This document shows positions 6,230 to 14,793 of a stretch of DNA of 36,001 nucleotides, one piece after another. A program made the position numbers and the translations under genes. Origin of the DNA: Candidatus Ornithoclostridium excrementipullorum. GTDB taxonomy: Bacteria > Bacillota > Clostridia > Christensenellales > UBA3700. Every line of letters begins with the position of its first letter. Position 1 is the stretch's first letter. The notes beneath the pieces were generated by a model that was not told the origin of the DNA, did no database searches, and saw nothing but the letters and a program-made list of their open reading frames with translations. The stretch lies in NCBI GenBank assembly GCA_018716085.1, contig DVKK01000005.1:1-36001 (forward strand), written 5' to 3'.

Positions 6230-8458
6230 ATGGAAAAGAAAAGTCTGTGCGACAGATTCAAGCCGTTCGGTTACTACCGGGCGTTGAGCAGGAGCGGAGG
6301 TTTCGCGTCCGCGATAGCGTTGTCGGGTATTTTCTTCATACTCCACTACATATTCGACAATTACATCTTCGGACATCTCAGGAGCCTGAGCGAAAGTTAC
6401 GAGACCGCGATCTGGATACTCGCCGGCGTGATAGGCGCGGCGGCGCTCGTATACGCGGTGCTGACGGTAGTATTCTCGAAGAGAGTACGGGCGTTGGATA
6501 CCGCTTTGGTGGCGCTCGTTTTCGCCGATATCATGGTCATAGTCCAGAAATTTATGGTGGATAAGGTCGTACAGAACCGCACCGAACCGTTGCTTTACGT
6601 CCTTCCGTTGGCGGCGGCGGTCGTCATCACGGTGCTGAGATGGCTGCGTTACGATCCCGACGAAAATATGCTCGTCGATACCAGATCCATGGAAGCGGAC
6701 GCGGGCGCGGCAGGGTATTACAAACTTATGCTGAGCAAGCCTTCCACATGGGTGGGGGCGGCGCTTACCGCCGTCGTCGTCGTGGCGTTCATCGTGACCG
6801 AGAACGCGGGATGGTTCGGCTTCACCGCCGTCAGCAACGACGCTACGCGGAAGTTGTACGAGATAATGATCGGAGGCGCGGTGGTCGCGGCGGCGTTCTA
6901 TATCGCCAGCTTCGTCCACAGGATGGTCTACAAAAACATAAACTTCTTCGATACCATTGCGATGAACACGGTTGTGCTCGCAGTAGGAATGCTCGTCAGG
7001 CTCGCTTTCGCGCACAGCGCCGCCGACATAGCGGTCGCCGCGGTGATAACCGTCGCCGCCGCCGTGTTGCAGATCGTGTTGGTAAAGCGCACAGTCAATA
7101 TCGGGAGTGTGCTGTACTCCGCGGAAAAGACCGAAGCCGCCGAGGAAAAGAAGGACGTTCCTTCCGCAGCGGACGAGGGGCTTGCCGCCAGGGTCGCCGA
7201 ACTGGAAAGGCAGAACGCTTTCCTCATGCGCAACGCCGAAAAACTCATGTCTCTGCTCGAAGAAGAGAGAGCGAAACAGCCTGCGGCGCCCGCTCCCGCG
7301 GCGAACGACGGAGAGACGGAGCGCAGAGTCGCCTTCCTCATGCGCAACGCAGAGCGTACCATGTCTTTGATAGAAGAGGAGAGGTCTTTGAGAAACGGCG
7401 TACAAGAGCCTGCGCCCGAACCCGCTCCGCAGCGCGACGCGTTCCTGCTGAGGCAGACGGAGGCGCTTATCTCCAAGGTCGAGTATCTTATGTCGAGAAC
7501 GGCTCTGCTTGAAGAAAAACTCGCCGAAGCCTGCGCCGCGCCGGCCGTACCCGCGACCGAGCCCGTTTCCGCGAACGACGGTTACGACGAAGAGGAGGAC
7601 GAGTTCGAAGACGAGCGCTCCGAAGTCAACTGGATCGAGACCGAGGCAAAGGACAGGAGGGCAAAACCGCGCTATACTTTCGATCTCAAACTCCGTCTTG
7701 CGGACGACAACGTGAAGAGATTTTACAGCGACATCAAAAACGCGCTTCTGTCGTACGGTATGCATTGCAGGATGAGCCGTCACAAGGAAAACTTCAACAA
7801 AGGACGCAATCAGATCGCGAGAATGGCGATCAACGGCAAGACGCTCAAAGTATATCTTGCGATAGATCCGAACTCGATAGATCCGAAGATATATCATCAC
7901 AAGGACGTGAGCGACAAGAAAGGAGTGGCGGACCTTCCGACGATGATCAACGTGAGGTCGGGGCTTGCGGTGCGCAAGATAAAGACCCTTATCGACAAGA
8001 TAGCGGAAGAGCTTGTGATAAAGCCCAAGAAATACGAACCGACCGACTTTGCGGAAGGACTCACTCTCGACGGGTTCTCGACCGTGGAGAGAAAGGGCTA
8101 CGGATACATGGTAAAGGGCAGCGCGACCAAGGAAGAGGTGGACGCCATCCCCGACGATTTTGCGACCAACGCCGTGGAATACGTGTACGCGCCCAAGAAA
8201 GCCGAGAGATTTATCAAGACAAAGGTCACGTTGGACGATCTTTCGGCGGCGTTCGAGGACGGTGCGACCGTAGATATAGACGCGATACGCGAGAAAGGAC
8301 TCGCGTCCGCTCCCAACTCGAATTGGCTCTCCGTTTCGGCAAGCGCAAGACTGGATAAGAAGTTCCGCGTTTACGCCGACGAATACACGGTCGGAGCCGC
8401 CAAGATGATATGCGTGGCGGGCGGAGAGGCGTATATGCTCATCCAGCCCGAGAACTGA
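6230..8458 (+). CDS. Polytopic membrane protein with coiled repeats and a C-terminal uL15-like domain
   Basis: A 742-residue protein with three parts. Residues 25-285 hold about eight membrane helices. Residues 320-430 form a cytoplasmic charged stalk with three related copies of AFLMRNAE..MSLxEEER (near 330, 368 and 404), probably coiled coil. An acidic linker follows (450-465), then a folded domain beginning KPRYTFDLKLRLADD (about 479-600) that I do not recognise firmly. The last 80 residues (663-742: TKVTLDDLSAAFEDGATVD ... VYADEYTVGAAKMICVAGG) resemble the C-terminal half of ribosomal protein uL15. AGGAGG precedes the ATG. It sits between the HAD and GH20 genes with gaps of 2 and 8 bp. 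Function is unknown. Confidence 0.85.
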   Translation: MEKKSLCDRFKPFGYYRALSRSGGFASAIALSGIFFILHYIFDNYIFGHLRSLSESYETAIWILAGVIGAAALVYAVLTVVFSKRVRALDTALVALVFADIMVIVQKFMVDKVVQNRTEPLLYVLPLAAAVVITVLRWLRYDPDENMLVDTRSMEADAGAAGYYKLMLSKPSTWVGAALTAVVVVAFIVTENAGWFGFTAVSNDATRKLYEIMIGGAVVAAAFYIASFVHRMVYKNINFFDTIAMNTVVLAVGMLVRLAFAHSAADIAVAAVITVAAAVLQIVLVKRTVNIGSVLYSAEKTEAAEEKKDVPSAADEGLAARVAELERQNAFLMRNAEKLMSLLEEERAKQPAAPAPAANDGETERRVAFLMRNAERTMSLIEEERSLRNGVQEPAPEPAPQRDAFLLRQTEALISKVEYLMSRTALLEEKLAEACAAPAVPATEPVSANDGYDEEEDEFEDERSEVNWIETEAKDRRAKPRYTFDLKLRLADDNVKRFYSDIKNALLSYGMHCRMSRHKENFNKGRNQIARMAINGKTLKVYLAIDPNSIDPKIYHHKDVSDKKGVADLPTMINVRSGLAVRKIKTLIDKIAEELVIKPKKYEPTDFAEGLTLDGFSTVERKGYGYMVKGSATKEEVDAIPDDFATNAVEYVYAPKKAERFIKTKVTLDDLSAAFEDGATVDIDAIREKGLASAPNSNWLSVSASARLDKKFRVYADEYTVGAAKMICVAGGEAYMLIQPEN

Positions 8459-8466
8459 TCTTGCCT

Positions 8467-10059
8467 ATGAAAAGATATGACATCGTTCCAGCGCCTTCAA
8501 CCGTAAGATACGGCGAAGGAAAGAGCGTTTTCTCGGCGGTCGTCGTCGAAAGGGACGGCTTCGAAGAAAGATATTTCGCGCAGACTCTTGCCCCCGGTAA
8601 CGTTCGGGTAGTGCGCGCGGGAGAGGAAAGCGGACAGACGCTCTTCGTCGCGGCGAGAGAGGACCGCTCGATGCCCGAGGAGGCGTATTCGCTGGCGGTA
8701 AAAGGCGGCAGGGCGGAGATCGTTTTCGGCAAAAGAGGACTGCTCTACGCCTACGTCACTCTGTCGCAGATACTCGCGCAGAGCGACGGCGCCGTGACCG
8801 ACGCGGAGATAGAGGACAGACCGTATTGCGGATACAGGGGATTGATGCTGGACAGCGCCCGTTACTTCATTCCCGCGGACGACGTGCGTAAGATCGCCGA
8901 CCTGTGCGTCATGCACAAGCTCAACGCGATACATATGCATCTGACGGACGACCAGGGGTGGAGGTTGGAGTCGGACGCTTACCCCCGTCTGCACCGCGTG
9001 GGGAGCCGCCGCAGTCATACCAATTTCGGCTGCAGACCTCACGAGGGATATTATACGAAGGCGGAAATGCGCAGCATATTGCGTTACTGCGCCGAGCGCA
9101 ATATCGAAGTGGTGCCCGAGATAGATATGCCGGGGCATATGCGGGCGGCGCTGGCGGCTTATCCGGAATTCGGCTGTTTCGGGCGCAAGCTTCCGGTCGC
9201 GACGCACAGCGGCGTTAAACACGATATCCTGTGCGCGGGCAAAGACGAGGTGTATTCGTTCGTTTTCCGCGTGCTGGACGAGGTCGCGGAACTGTTCCGC
9301 GGCTATACGCGCTATATCCATATCGGAGGAGACGAAGCTCCCAAGATGCGGTGGGACATCTGCCCCGCGTGCCGCAGGAAAGCGAAAGAAGAGGGGCTGA
9401 AAGACAGCGAACAGCTGCAGGGCTTTTTCATGAAAAAGGTCGCCGAGCACGTGTGCGGGCTCGGGTTCGCGCCCGTCGTCTGGAACGAAAAATGTATGGA
9501 GGGCTTCATGCCGGAACAAACGGTATGGCAATACTGGCACACCGACGGCGGCATGGACGAAAAGGGGACTGCCGCGACCGCGGCGGCGGGCGGGGGAATG
9601 ATCAACTCCGATTCCGCATACGCGTACGTGGATCTGCCGTACGGCACGATAAGCCTCGAAAAGAGCTATAAGTTCACGCCCAAACTTCCCGGAATGCCCG
9701 AAGAAAAGGCGTTGGGAGGAGAACTGGAACTCTGGGGAGAATACATCCCCGACTATAAGACTCTGCTCAAACGCTGTCTGCCGCGCTCGTGCGCGCTCGC
9801 GGAACGTATGTGGAGCGGCACGGACGGCGATTACGCCGGATTCGCGAAGAGGTCGGTCGCGTTCGTTTCCTATCTCTCGTCCAAAGGATACGACGGCGAA
9901 AAGCGCAAAGCCGTCTACGATCCGTCCGCGCTGAGAGGCTCTTTGCAAAAGCTGTGGTTCGAACGCAGGCAGCTGCATTGGGAAGGTCTGCACAATCTCA
10001 TAGACGACGCGAAAGTGAAAAAACAGCATGGTACCGAAGGCACGGCAGCGGGCGACTGA
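8467..10059 (+). CDS. Cytosolic GH20 beta-N-acetylhexosaminidase (first copy)
   Basis: A 530-residue family 20 glycoside hydrolase, removing terminal GlcNAc or GalNAc. An N-terminal GH20b-like domain (1-115) precedes the TIM barrel. Family motifs are MHLTDDQGWR (157-166), EIDMPGH (218-224) and the catalytic pair D289-E290 in HIGGDEAP; Asp assists the substrate N-acetyl group and Glu is the acid. The tryptophan box WQYWH is also present. There is no signal peptide, so it acts inside the cell on imported sugars or recycled wall fragments. I placed the start at MKRYDIVPAP, the usual family N-terminus. No good Shine-Dalgarno site is visible; it probably relies on coupling to the gene ending 8 bp upstream. 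Confidence 0.92.
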   Translation: MKRYDIVPAPSTVRYGEGKSVFSAVVVERDGFEERYFAQTLAPGNVRVVRAGEESGQTLFVAAREDRSMPEEAYSLAVKGGRAEIVFGKRGLLYAYVTLSQILAQSDGAVTDAEIEDRPYCGYRGLMLDSARYFIPADDVRKIADLCVMHKLNAIHMHLTDDQGWRLESDAYPRLHRVGSRRSHTNFGCRPHEGYYTKAEMRSILRYCAERNIEVVPEIDMPGHMRAALAAYPEFGCFGRKLPVATHSGVKHDILCAGKDEVYSFVFRVLDEVAELFRGYTRYIHIGGDEAPKMRWDICPACRRKAKEEGLKDSEQLQGFFMKKVAEHVCGLGFAPVVWNEKCMEGFMPEQTVWQYWHTDGGMDEKGTAATAAAGGGMINSDSAYAYVDLPYGTISLEKSYKFTPKLPGMPEEKALGGELELWGEYIPDYKTLLKRCLPRSCALAERMWSGTDGDYAGFAKRSVAFVSYLSSKGYDGEKRKAVYDPSALRGSLQKLWFERRQLHWEGLHNLIDDAKVKKQHGTEGTAAGD

Positions 10060-10078
10060 CAGCGGGAGAAAACCTCGG

Positions 10079-12634
10079 ATGAAAGAGAGCAAGGCGAACA
10101 GAAAGATAGAAAAAGCGAGAAAACGCGGCAAACGCGATTCGTTGAAACTGAAAAGAGCGGAAAGATATTTTCCGTGTACGGAGCAAGGACTTACGTCGGC
10201 TCAGGTCAGGGAGAGAGAGGAAGAGGGACTGGTCAACAAAAAGACCGCCACGTCGGGCAAATCGTATCCGAGGATATTCGCGGAGAACATTTTCAATTTC
10301 TGCAATACGGTGACGATCGCCCTGATGATCCTTCTGATAGCGATAGGCGCGTGGGATTATGCGATCTCCTCGTGCATAATACTCATAAATATCGCGATAG
10401 GCATCTATCAGGAGATCAAGGCAAAGCGCACCGTGGACAGGCTCTCGCTCGTCGGGAAATCGGTCTGCGACGTCGTGCGCGACGGTAAGCGCGGACAGAT
10501 ACCCACGCAGGAGCTGGTTTTCGAAGACGTCTATTACGTCAACGCGGGCGCTCAGGTCCCCGCGGATTCCACCGTCCGTGCGGGAGAGATAGAGGTGGAC
10601 GAGTCGATCCTTACGGGGGAATCCAAACCCGTCCGCAAGAGCGCGGGAGATAAAGTTCTGGCGGGCAGTTCCGTCCATTCCGGCGAAGCGTGCTGTATAG
10701 CGGACAGAGTCGGGCAGGACAGATACATCGAGGGCGTCGCCCGTATCGCGAAGAAAGTCAGCAAGCCCAAGAGCAAGATATTTTCCGTGCTCGATTCTCT
10801 GATCAAGGGGATATCCGTTATCCTCGTTATCCTCGCCGTGTTCATGCTGATCGCGGAACGAACCGCCGTAGGCGGCCCTTGGAGAGAAACGATCATCAAC
10901 GTGTCGAGCAGTATACTGGGCATGATACCGATAGGTATGTTCCTTCTAACTTCCACGGCGCTCGCGGCGTCGGTCCTCAAACTTTCCAAAAAGCACGCTT
11001 TGGCGCAAGATCTGTACGGCATCGAGATGCTGGCGAGCGCGGATACTCTGCTTCTGGACAAGACGGGAACGATCACGGACGGCAAACTCGAGCTTGTCGA
11101 AACGATGGCGGTAAACGAAGAAATTTCCGCGCCCGTGTTGCTCAACACCATAATGAAAGAAACCAAGGACAGTAAGTCCACGGCTATGGCGCTGCTTATC
11201 GGCGCGGGCGAGGCGGAGTGTCTGCCCGTATCCGACGTCATGAGTTTCAACAGCGCGCGCAAGTACAGCGCGGTGACTTTGGAAGGAGGGAAGACGTATG
11301 TGCTGGGCGCTCCCGACTTCGTGGGAGAACCCGACGGAGAGATCGCCGAGTTCATCGCCGCGTGTTCGGCGAGAGGAAGGCGTACGATAATGCTGTCGTC
11401 GTTCGACGGCCCCATAGACGGGATAGACCGTTTTGCGACAAAGCCCTGTTACGTCTTTGCGCTCGAAGATACGCTCCGTCCCAACGTAAAGGCAACGTTG
11501 GACTGGTTTTACGAAAGCGAGGTCGATATAAAGATAATATCGGGAGACGATCCCGTTACGGTCGGAAACATCGCCGCAAAGGCGGGTATACGCAACGCCG
11601 GCAGTACGTTCAACTGCAACGGAGCTTCCGACGCCGATATAAGGGACAGCGTCGAGAAAACGGCGGTCTTCGGCCGCATTTCGCCCGAACAGAAGAGCGC
11701 CGTCGTCAAGGCGTTGCAGGAAAAGGGACATACCGTCGCGATGATAGGCGACGGAGTGAACGACGTTCAGGCTCTCAAACAGGCGGATTGTTCCATCTCG
11801 TTCGCGGGAGCCAACGAAGTGGCGCGCAACATCTCGCGCATCGTTCTCATGGACAACAATTTCCTCACGCTTCCCGGCATAGTGCAGGAGGGCAGACAGG
11901 TCATAGGCAACGTGGAGAAGGTGTCGTCGCTGTACGTGATGAAAAACATCTTCGTCATGTTCATGACGCTGTTGTTTTCGATAGTCACGATCGTCACGGG
12001 TCGGAGCAGTTATCCGTTCGACACCAAGAAGATGCTGCTCATAGAGTTCTTTGTCATAGGCGTGCCGACGTTCCTGTTCGCACTGCAACCGACGAAGGCT
12101 CGGCCGAAAGGCGATTTCATGCGCAATATACTCAAATCCGCACTGCCTGCGGCGGTATCTCTGATAGCCGCGGCGGGATTTATGCTGATACTGACGTCGC
12201 AGACGGGCGCGGAGGGCGGTTTCGAGGGAGAGGCCACCGCGGCGACTTATGCGCTGACCATGGCGGGCTTCGTCGCGCTCACGGTCATAAGCATGCCGCC
12301 CGACAAGTTCCGTCTGGGGATAATCGCGGCGATGTTCGCGCTGTCGCTGCTCGCGGCTTACGTGGACGGGAATTTCCTGGACGGCACGTTCTTTGCGATG
12401 AGCACGCTGCCCGCGGAGTTTATCGGATATATCGCGGCGGCGGCTGCGATAGGACTGACGGTCCTGCTGATATCCAAGAAGATCGCCGACGTTATCGACG
12501 CGAAATACGGCGACGCGTTGCAGAAGAAAGCGAATGAGATATACGACGGTTTCTCGTCGGGAGTCGCAAAAATATTCGGAAGAAAAAAAGAGACCGAAGA
12601 CAGGGAGGACGAGGATCGCGGCGATGAAGAATGA
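10079..12634 (+). CDS. P-type cation-transporting ATPase, CtpE-like
   Basis: An 851-residue P-type ATPase. The actuator motif TGES is at 179-182, the phosphorylation site DKTGT at 327-331 (D327) and the hinge motif GDGVND at 557-562. There are about ten membrane helices and a charged C-terminal tail. The M4 motif is PIGM (284-287) where P2-type Ca2+ pumps have PEGL, so the carboxylate ligand is missing and the ion cannot be inferred from calcium pumps. The closest group I can name is the CtpE-like bacterial branch. The start was set by GGGAG at 10064 and by the stop of the GH20 gene at 10059. The Lys/Arg-rich first 27 residues may bind the membrane surface. Confidence 0.92.
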   Translation: MKESKANRKIEKARKRGKRDSLKLKRAERYFPCTEQGLTSAQVREREEEGLVNKKTATSGKSYPRIFAENIFNFCNTVTIALMILLIAIGAWDYAISSCIILINIAIGIYQEIKAKRTVDRLSLVGKSVCDVVRDGKRGQIPTQELVFEDVYYVNAGAQVPADSTVRAGEIEVDESILTGESKPVRKSAGDKVLAGSSVHSGEACCIADRVGQDRYIEGVARIAKKVSKPKSKIFSVLDSLIKGISVILVILAVFMLIAERTAVGGPWRETIINVSSSILGMIPIGMFLLTSTALAASVLKLSKKHALAQDLYGIEMLASADTLLLDKTGTITDGKLELVETMAVNEEISAPVLLNTIMKETKDSKSTAMALLIGAGEAECLPVSDVMSFNSARKYSAVTLEGGKTYVLGAPDFVGEPDGEIAEFIAACSARGRRTIMLSSFDGPIDGIDRFATKPCYVFALEDTLRPNVKATLDWFYESEVDIKIISGDDPVTVGNIAAKAGIRNAGSTFNCNGASDADIRDSVEKTAVFGRISPEQKSAVVKALQEKGHTVAMIGDGVNDVQALKQADCSISFAGANEVARNISRIVLMDNNFLTLPGIVQEGRQVIGNVEKVSSLYVMKNIFVMFMTLLFSIVTIVTGRSSYPFDTKKMLLIEFFVIGVPTFLFALQPTKARPKGDFMRNILKSALPAAVSLIAAAGFMLILTSQTGAEGGFEGEATAATYALTMAGFVALTVISMPPDKFRLGIIAAMFALSLLAAYVDGNFLDGTFFAMSTLPAEFIGYIAAAAAIGLTVLLISKKIADVIDAKYGDALQKKANEIYDGFSSGVAKIFGRKKETEDREDEDRGDEE

Positions 12635-13376
12635 GCAGATACATACCGATCACAGGAGCAGGATGCGCGCCCGCATAGCGGCGAACGGCATTCTTTCTCT
12701 TGCCGATCACGAAATATTGGAATATCTGCTGTATCCGTTCGTTCCGCGCAAGGATACCAATCCGATCGCGCACGCTCTCATGGACAAGTTCGGCTCTTTT
12801 TCCGCGGTGCTCGACGCCGATCCCGCCGCGCTTGCGACAATACCGAACATGACGAAGGGCGCGGCGCTTTTTCTCTCGTCGCTCTCCGACGTGGCGCGCA
12901 AGTTCTGTTCGGACGCGGGCGCGGAACGACCGAGGGTGGATACCTATGAGAGGGCGACGGGGTATCTCGTCAAGCTGATGAAGAATCTCGGAGAGGAGCG
13001 CATCTACGCGCTTTTCGTGGATAATTCGGGCAGGCTCAAGGAGAAGTGCGAGCTGGGTTCAGGCACGGCGGACGAATGCCGTATCAGGGTCAACGAGCTC
13101 GTTATGCTTTGTCAGAACTTTCAGACCAAGTACGTATATCTCGCGCACAATCACCCCGCAGGGGTGGCGAAGCCGTCTTTCAGCGACGTCGAATTTACCA
13201 AATGGGCTATCGCCGCGCTCGAAGTTTTGGGCGTGAGATTGGTCGATCATATAATCGTGGCGGGAGATAAGACGTACAGTTTCAAACAGGACGGCATGAT
13301 GGACAGGTTCAAGAGCGGGTATCTCGACTTTATCCGCAACGGAAGACTGACTTCGCCCGGCAGGAACGACAGATGA
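12624..13376 (+). CDS. radC: RadC-family JAMM protein
   Basis: A 250-residue RadC (YeeS/YsxA-type) protein. An N-terminal helix-hairpin-helix-like part (about 23-92, with TIPNMTKGAALFLSSL) is followed by the JAMM/MPN metalloprotease-like domain. The zinc-site pattern H175-x-H177 ... D188 is seen in AHNHPAGVAKPSFSDVEF. Despite its name, no proven role in DNA repair exists for the family. The start overlaps the ATPase gene by 11 bases, and its stop overlaps the next start by 4 (ATGA). An upstream in-frame ATG lies deep inside the ATPase gene and was not used. Confidence 0.93.
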   Translation: MKNEQIHTDHRSRMRARIAANGILSLADHEILEYLLYPFVPRKDTNPIAHALMDKFGSFSAVLDADPAALATIPNMTKGAALFLSSLSDVARKFCSDAGAERPRVDTYERATGYLVKLMKNLGEERIYALFVDNSGRLKEKCELGSGTADECRIRVNELVMLCQNFQTKYVYLAHNHPAGVAKPSFSDVEFTKWAIAALEVLGVRLVDHIIVAGDKTYSFKQDGMMDRFKSGYLDFIRNGRLTSPGRNDR

Positions 13377-14050
13377 CCGATCTTCCCGTGATTTTGGACA
13401 CTCCCGACGGGAAGCTGGAAGTGAGCGTCGTGAGATCCGCGAGAAGCCGTCGCATGAGCATCGTCGTAAAAGACGCCGCCGCTTCCGTGCGGATGCCTTT
13501 GCGGGGGTCGTACGCCTCCGCCGAGAGCTATGTGCGCAGGATGAGCGGCTGGATAGCGGGACACGTCGCGAAACAGCGCGAGGATCTCGTTAAAAAACAA
13601 AGAGGTTTCTGGCTTTGGGGGGAATGTTACCGCGTGGTATTCGCCCGAAGCGGGGGAAGGGGTCACCGCATAGACGGGGACGCGCTTACCGTTTTCTGCA
13701 AAGAGGGCGACGAAGCCGCCGCGTGCGAAAGACTTCTGAGAAGAGAAGTCAGGGCGTTTCTGGGCCGCCGTTTTGCGTATTGGGAAAGGCTCACGGGCAG
13801 AAACGGGGTAAAAACGATGGTGACGGGAGCGGAAAGTTATTACGGCAAATGCTTTACGGACAGAAACGAGATAAGGTTTTCGTCCCGCGTGGCAAGGCTG
13901 CCGCTCCGCTGTGCGGAATACGTGATAGTACACGAGCTGTGTCACTTTTACGTGCCCGATCATTCGGCGGCGTTTTACGCGAAGGTGGCGCGGTTCATGC
14001 CCGACTACGCGCAGCGACGCAAAGAGATGAAAGAGTATTACAAAAAATAA
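13373..14050 (+). CDS. YgjP/DUF45-type zinc metallopeptidase-like protein
   Basis: A 225-residue protein of the YgjP-like (DUF45, SprT/M48-related) family. The zinc motif HELCH (187-191) is complete, followed by a third His in PDHSAAFY (H197). Upstream are the family features RSARSRRMSI and FTDRNEIRFSSRVARLP. Members are predicted soluble metallopeptidases often found beside DNA-repair or restriction genes; the substrate is unknown. The start overlaps the radC stop by 4 bases. The gene is coupled to radC, but a functional link is only inferred. Confidence 0.9.
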   Translation: MTDLPVILDTPDGKLEVSVVRSARSRRMSIVVKDAAASVRMPLRGSYASAESYVRRMSGWIAGHVAKQREDLVKKQRGFWLWGECYRVVFARSGGRGHRIDGDALTVFCKEGDEAAACERLLRREVRAFLGRRFAYWERLTGRNGVKTMVTGAESYYGKCFTDRNEIRFSSRVARLPLRCAEYVIVHELCHFYVPDHSAAFYAKVARFMPDYAQRRKEMKEYYKK

Positions 14051-14055
14051 CGCGA

Positions 14056-14069
14056 TCCGCGCGAGCGGA
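14056..14069 (+). other. Small hairpin just upstream of a ribosome site
   Basis: TCCGC-GCGA-GCGGA forms a compact stem-loop immediately before GGAGGA (about 14071) of the following gene. It has no T-run, so it is unlikely to terminate. It could influence initiation or mRNA stability. Confidence 0.3.
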
Positions 14070-14079
14070 CGGAGGATAA

Positions 14080-14793
14080 ATGGCATCGAGAGGTAAGAAA
14101 AAGCAGGCGGAACAGGTCCGCCCCGCGCAAGCGGCGGCGCAAATTCCCGAAAAGAGCGCGAACAGACCCGACGTCTGGGTCTGGATAATGCTTGCGGCGA
14201 TCGTCGCGGCGTTCGCATTTTCGTTCGTTCCTTCCTACACCGTACAGGCGACGGTGGACCTCGATCTCGGAGACGAGGGGTATACTCTGGATGAGGACAG
14301 TTTTTATATCGGCGCGGACGTGCTGGATATACTGTTCGTTCCCGCGACGGGTTACGACGGCGCGGCGGAGTGGCTGGTGACGCATTTCCCCGCGACGGAG
14401 AACAGCGAAACCATGCAGGACATCGCAAGGGCGTATCTGCAGACGTATCCGGCGTCTTTGCTCGAACAGCTCGATTCGGCATTTGTCGCGATATACGCGA
14501 TAGAGGTCGCTCTGTGCGCGGTCACGGTAGCGTACGCCGTCGCGTTCGTCGTCATGCTTTCCGTGAAAAAGGGCGACAAACGGTTGCAGGCGCTTGTATT
14601 TACGGCTGTCGCGTGCGCGTGCGCCCTCATAAGACTGATATTCGCGATAGCGATCTATTCGCAGAGCACGAAAGAGTTCGTACTCACCGCAGGGGGAGGA
14701 GCGTGGCTGACGTTCCTGTCGTTTGCGATCGCAACGGCGTGCGCCGCGATCGCGTATTTCAAAAAGCGTAAAAAGGAGGTCGCGGCAAAATGA
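14080..14793 (+). CDS. Four-helix membrane protein of unknown function
   Basis: A 237-residue protein with a basic cytoplasmic N-terminus (1-30), a first helix at 31-51, an outer loop of about 80 residues rich in Asp/Tyr (52-133), then helices at about 134-160, 170-193 and 206-227 and a basic C-terminus. The large acidic loop between helices 1 and 2 is its main soluble part. I recognise no motif or family. It is preceded by GGAGGA and overlaps the zinc-ribbon gene by 4 bases (ATGA), so the two are probably made together. Confidence 0.8.
   Translation: MASRGKKKQAEQVRPAQAAAQIPEKSANRPDVWVWIMLAAIVAAFAFSFVPSYTVQATVDLDLGDEGYTLDEDSFYIGADVLDILFVPATGYDGAAEWLVTHFPATENSETMQDIARAYLQTYPASLLEQLDSAFVAIYAIEVALCAVTVAYAVAFVVMLSVKKGDKRLQALVFTAVACACALIRLIFAIAIYSQSTKEFVLTAGGGAWLTFLSFAIATACAAIAYFKKRKKEVAAK

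Noticed and set aside
5924..7900. Long minus-strand frame (658 codons) opposite the uL15-like membrane protein
   Set aside because: His/Arg-rich, no domain, no ribosome site; antisense shadow.
8461..8466. Possible leaderless start for the first GH20 gene
   Set aside because: No -10 box is near; it lies inside an operon 8 bp after the previous stop, so coupling explains the missing ribosome site.
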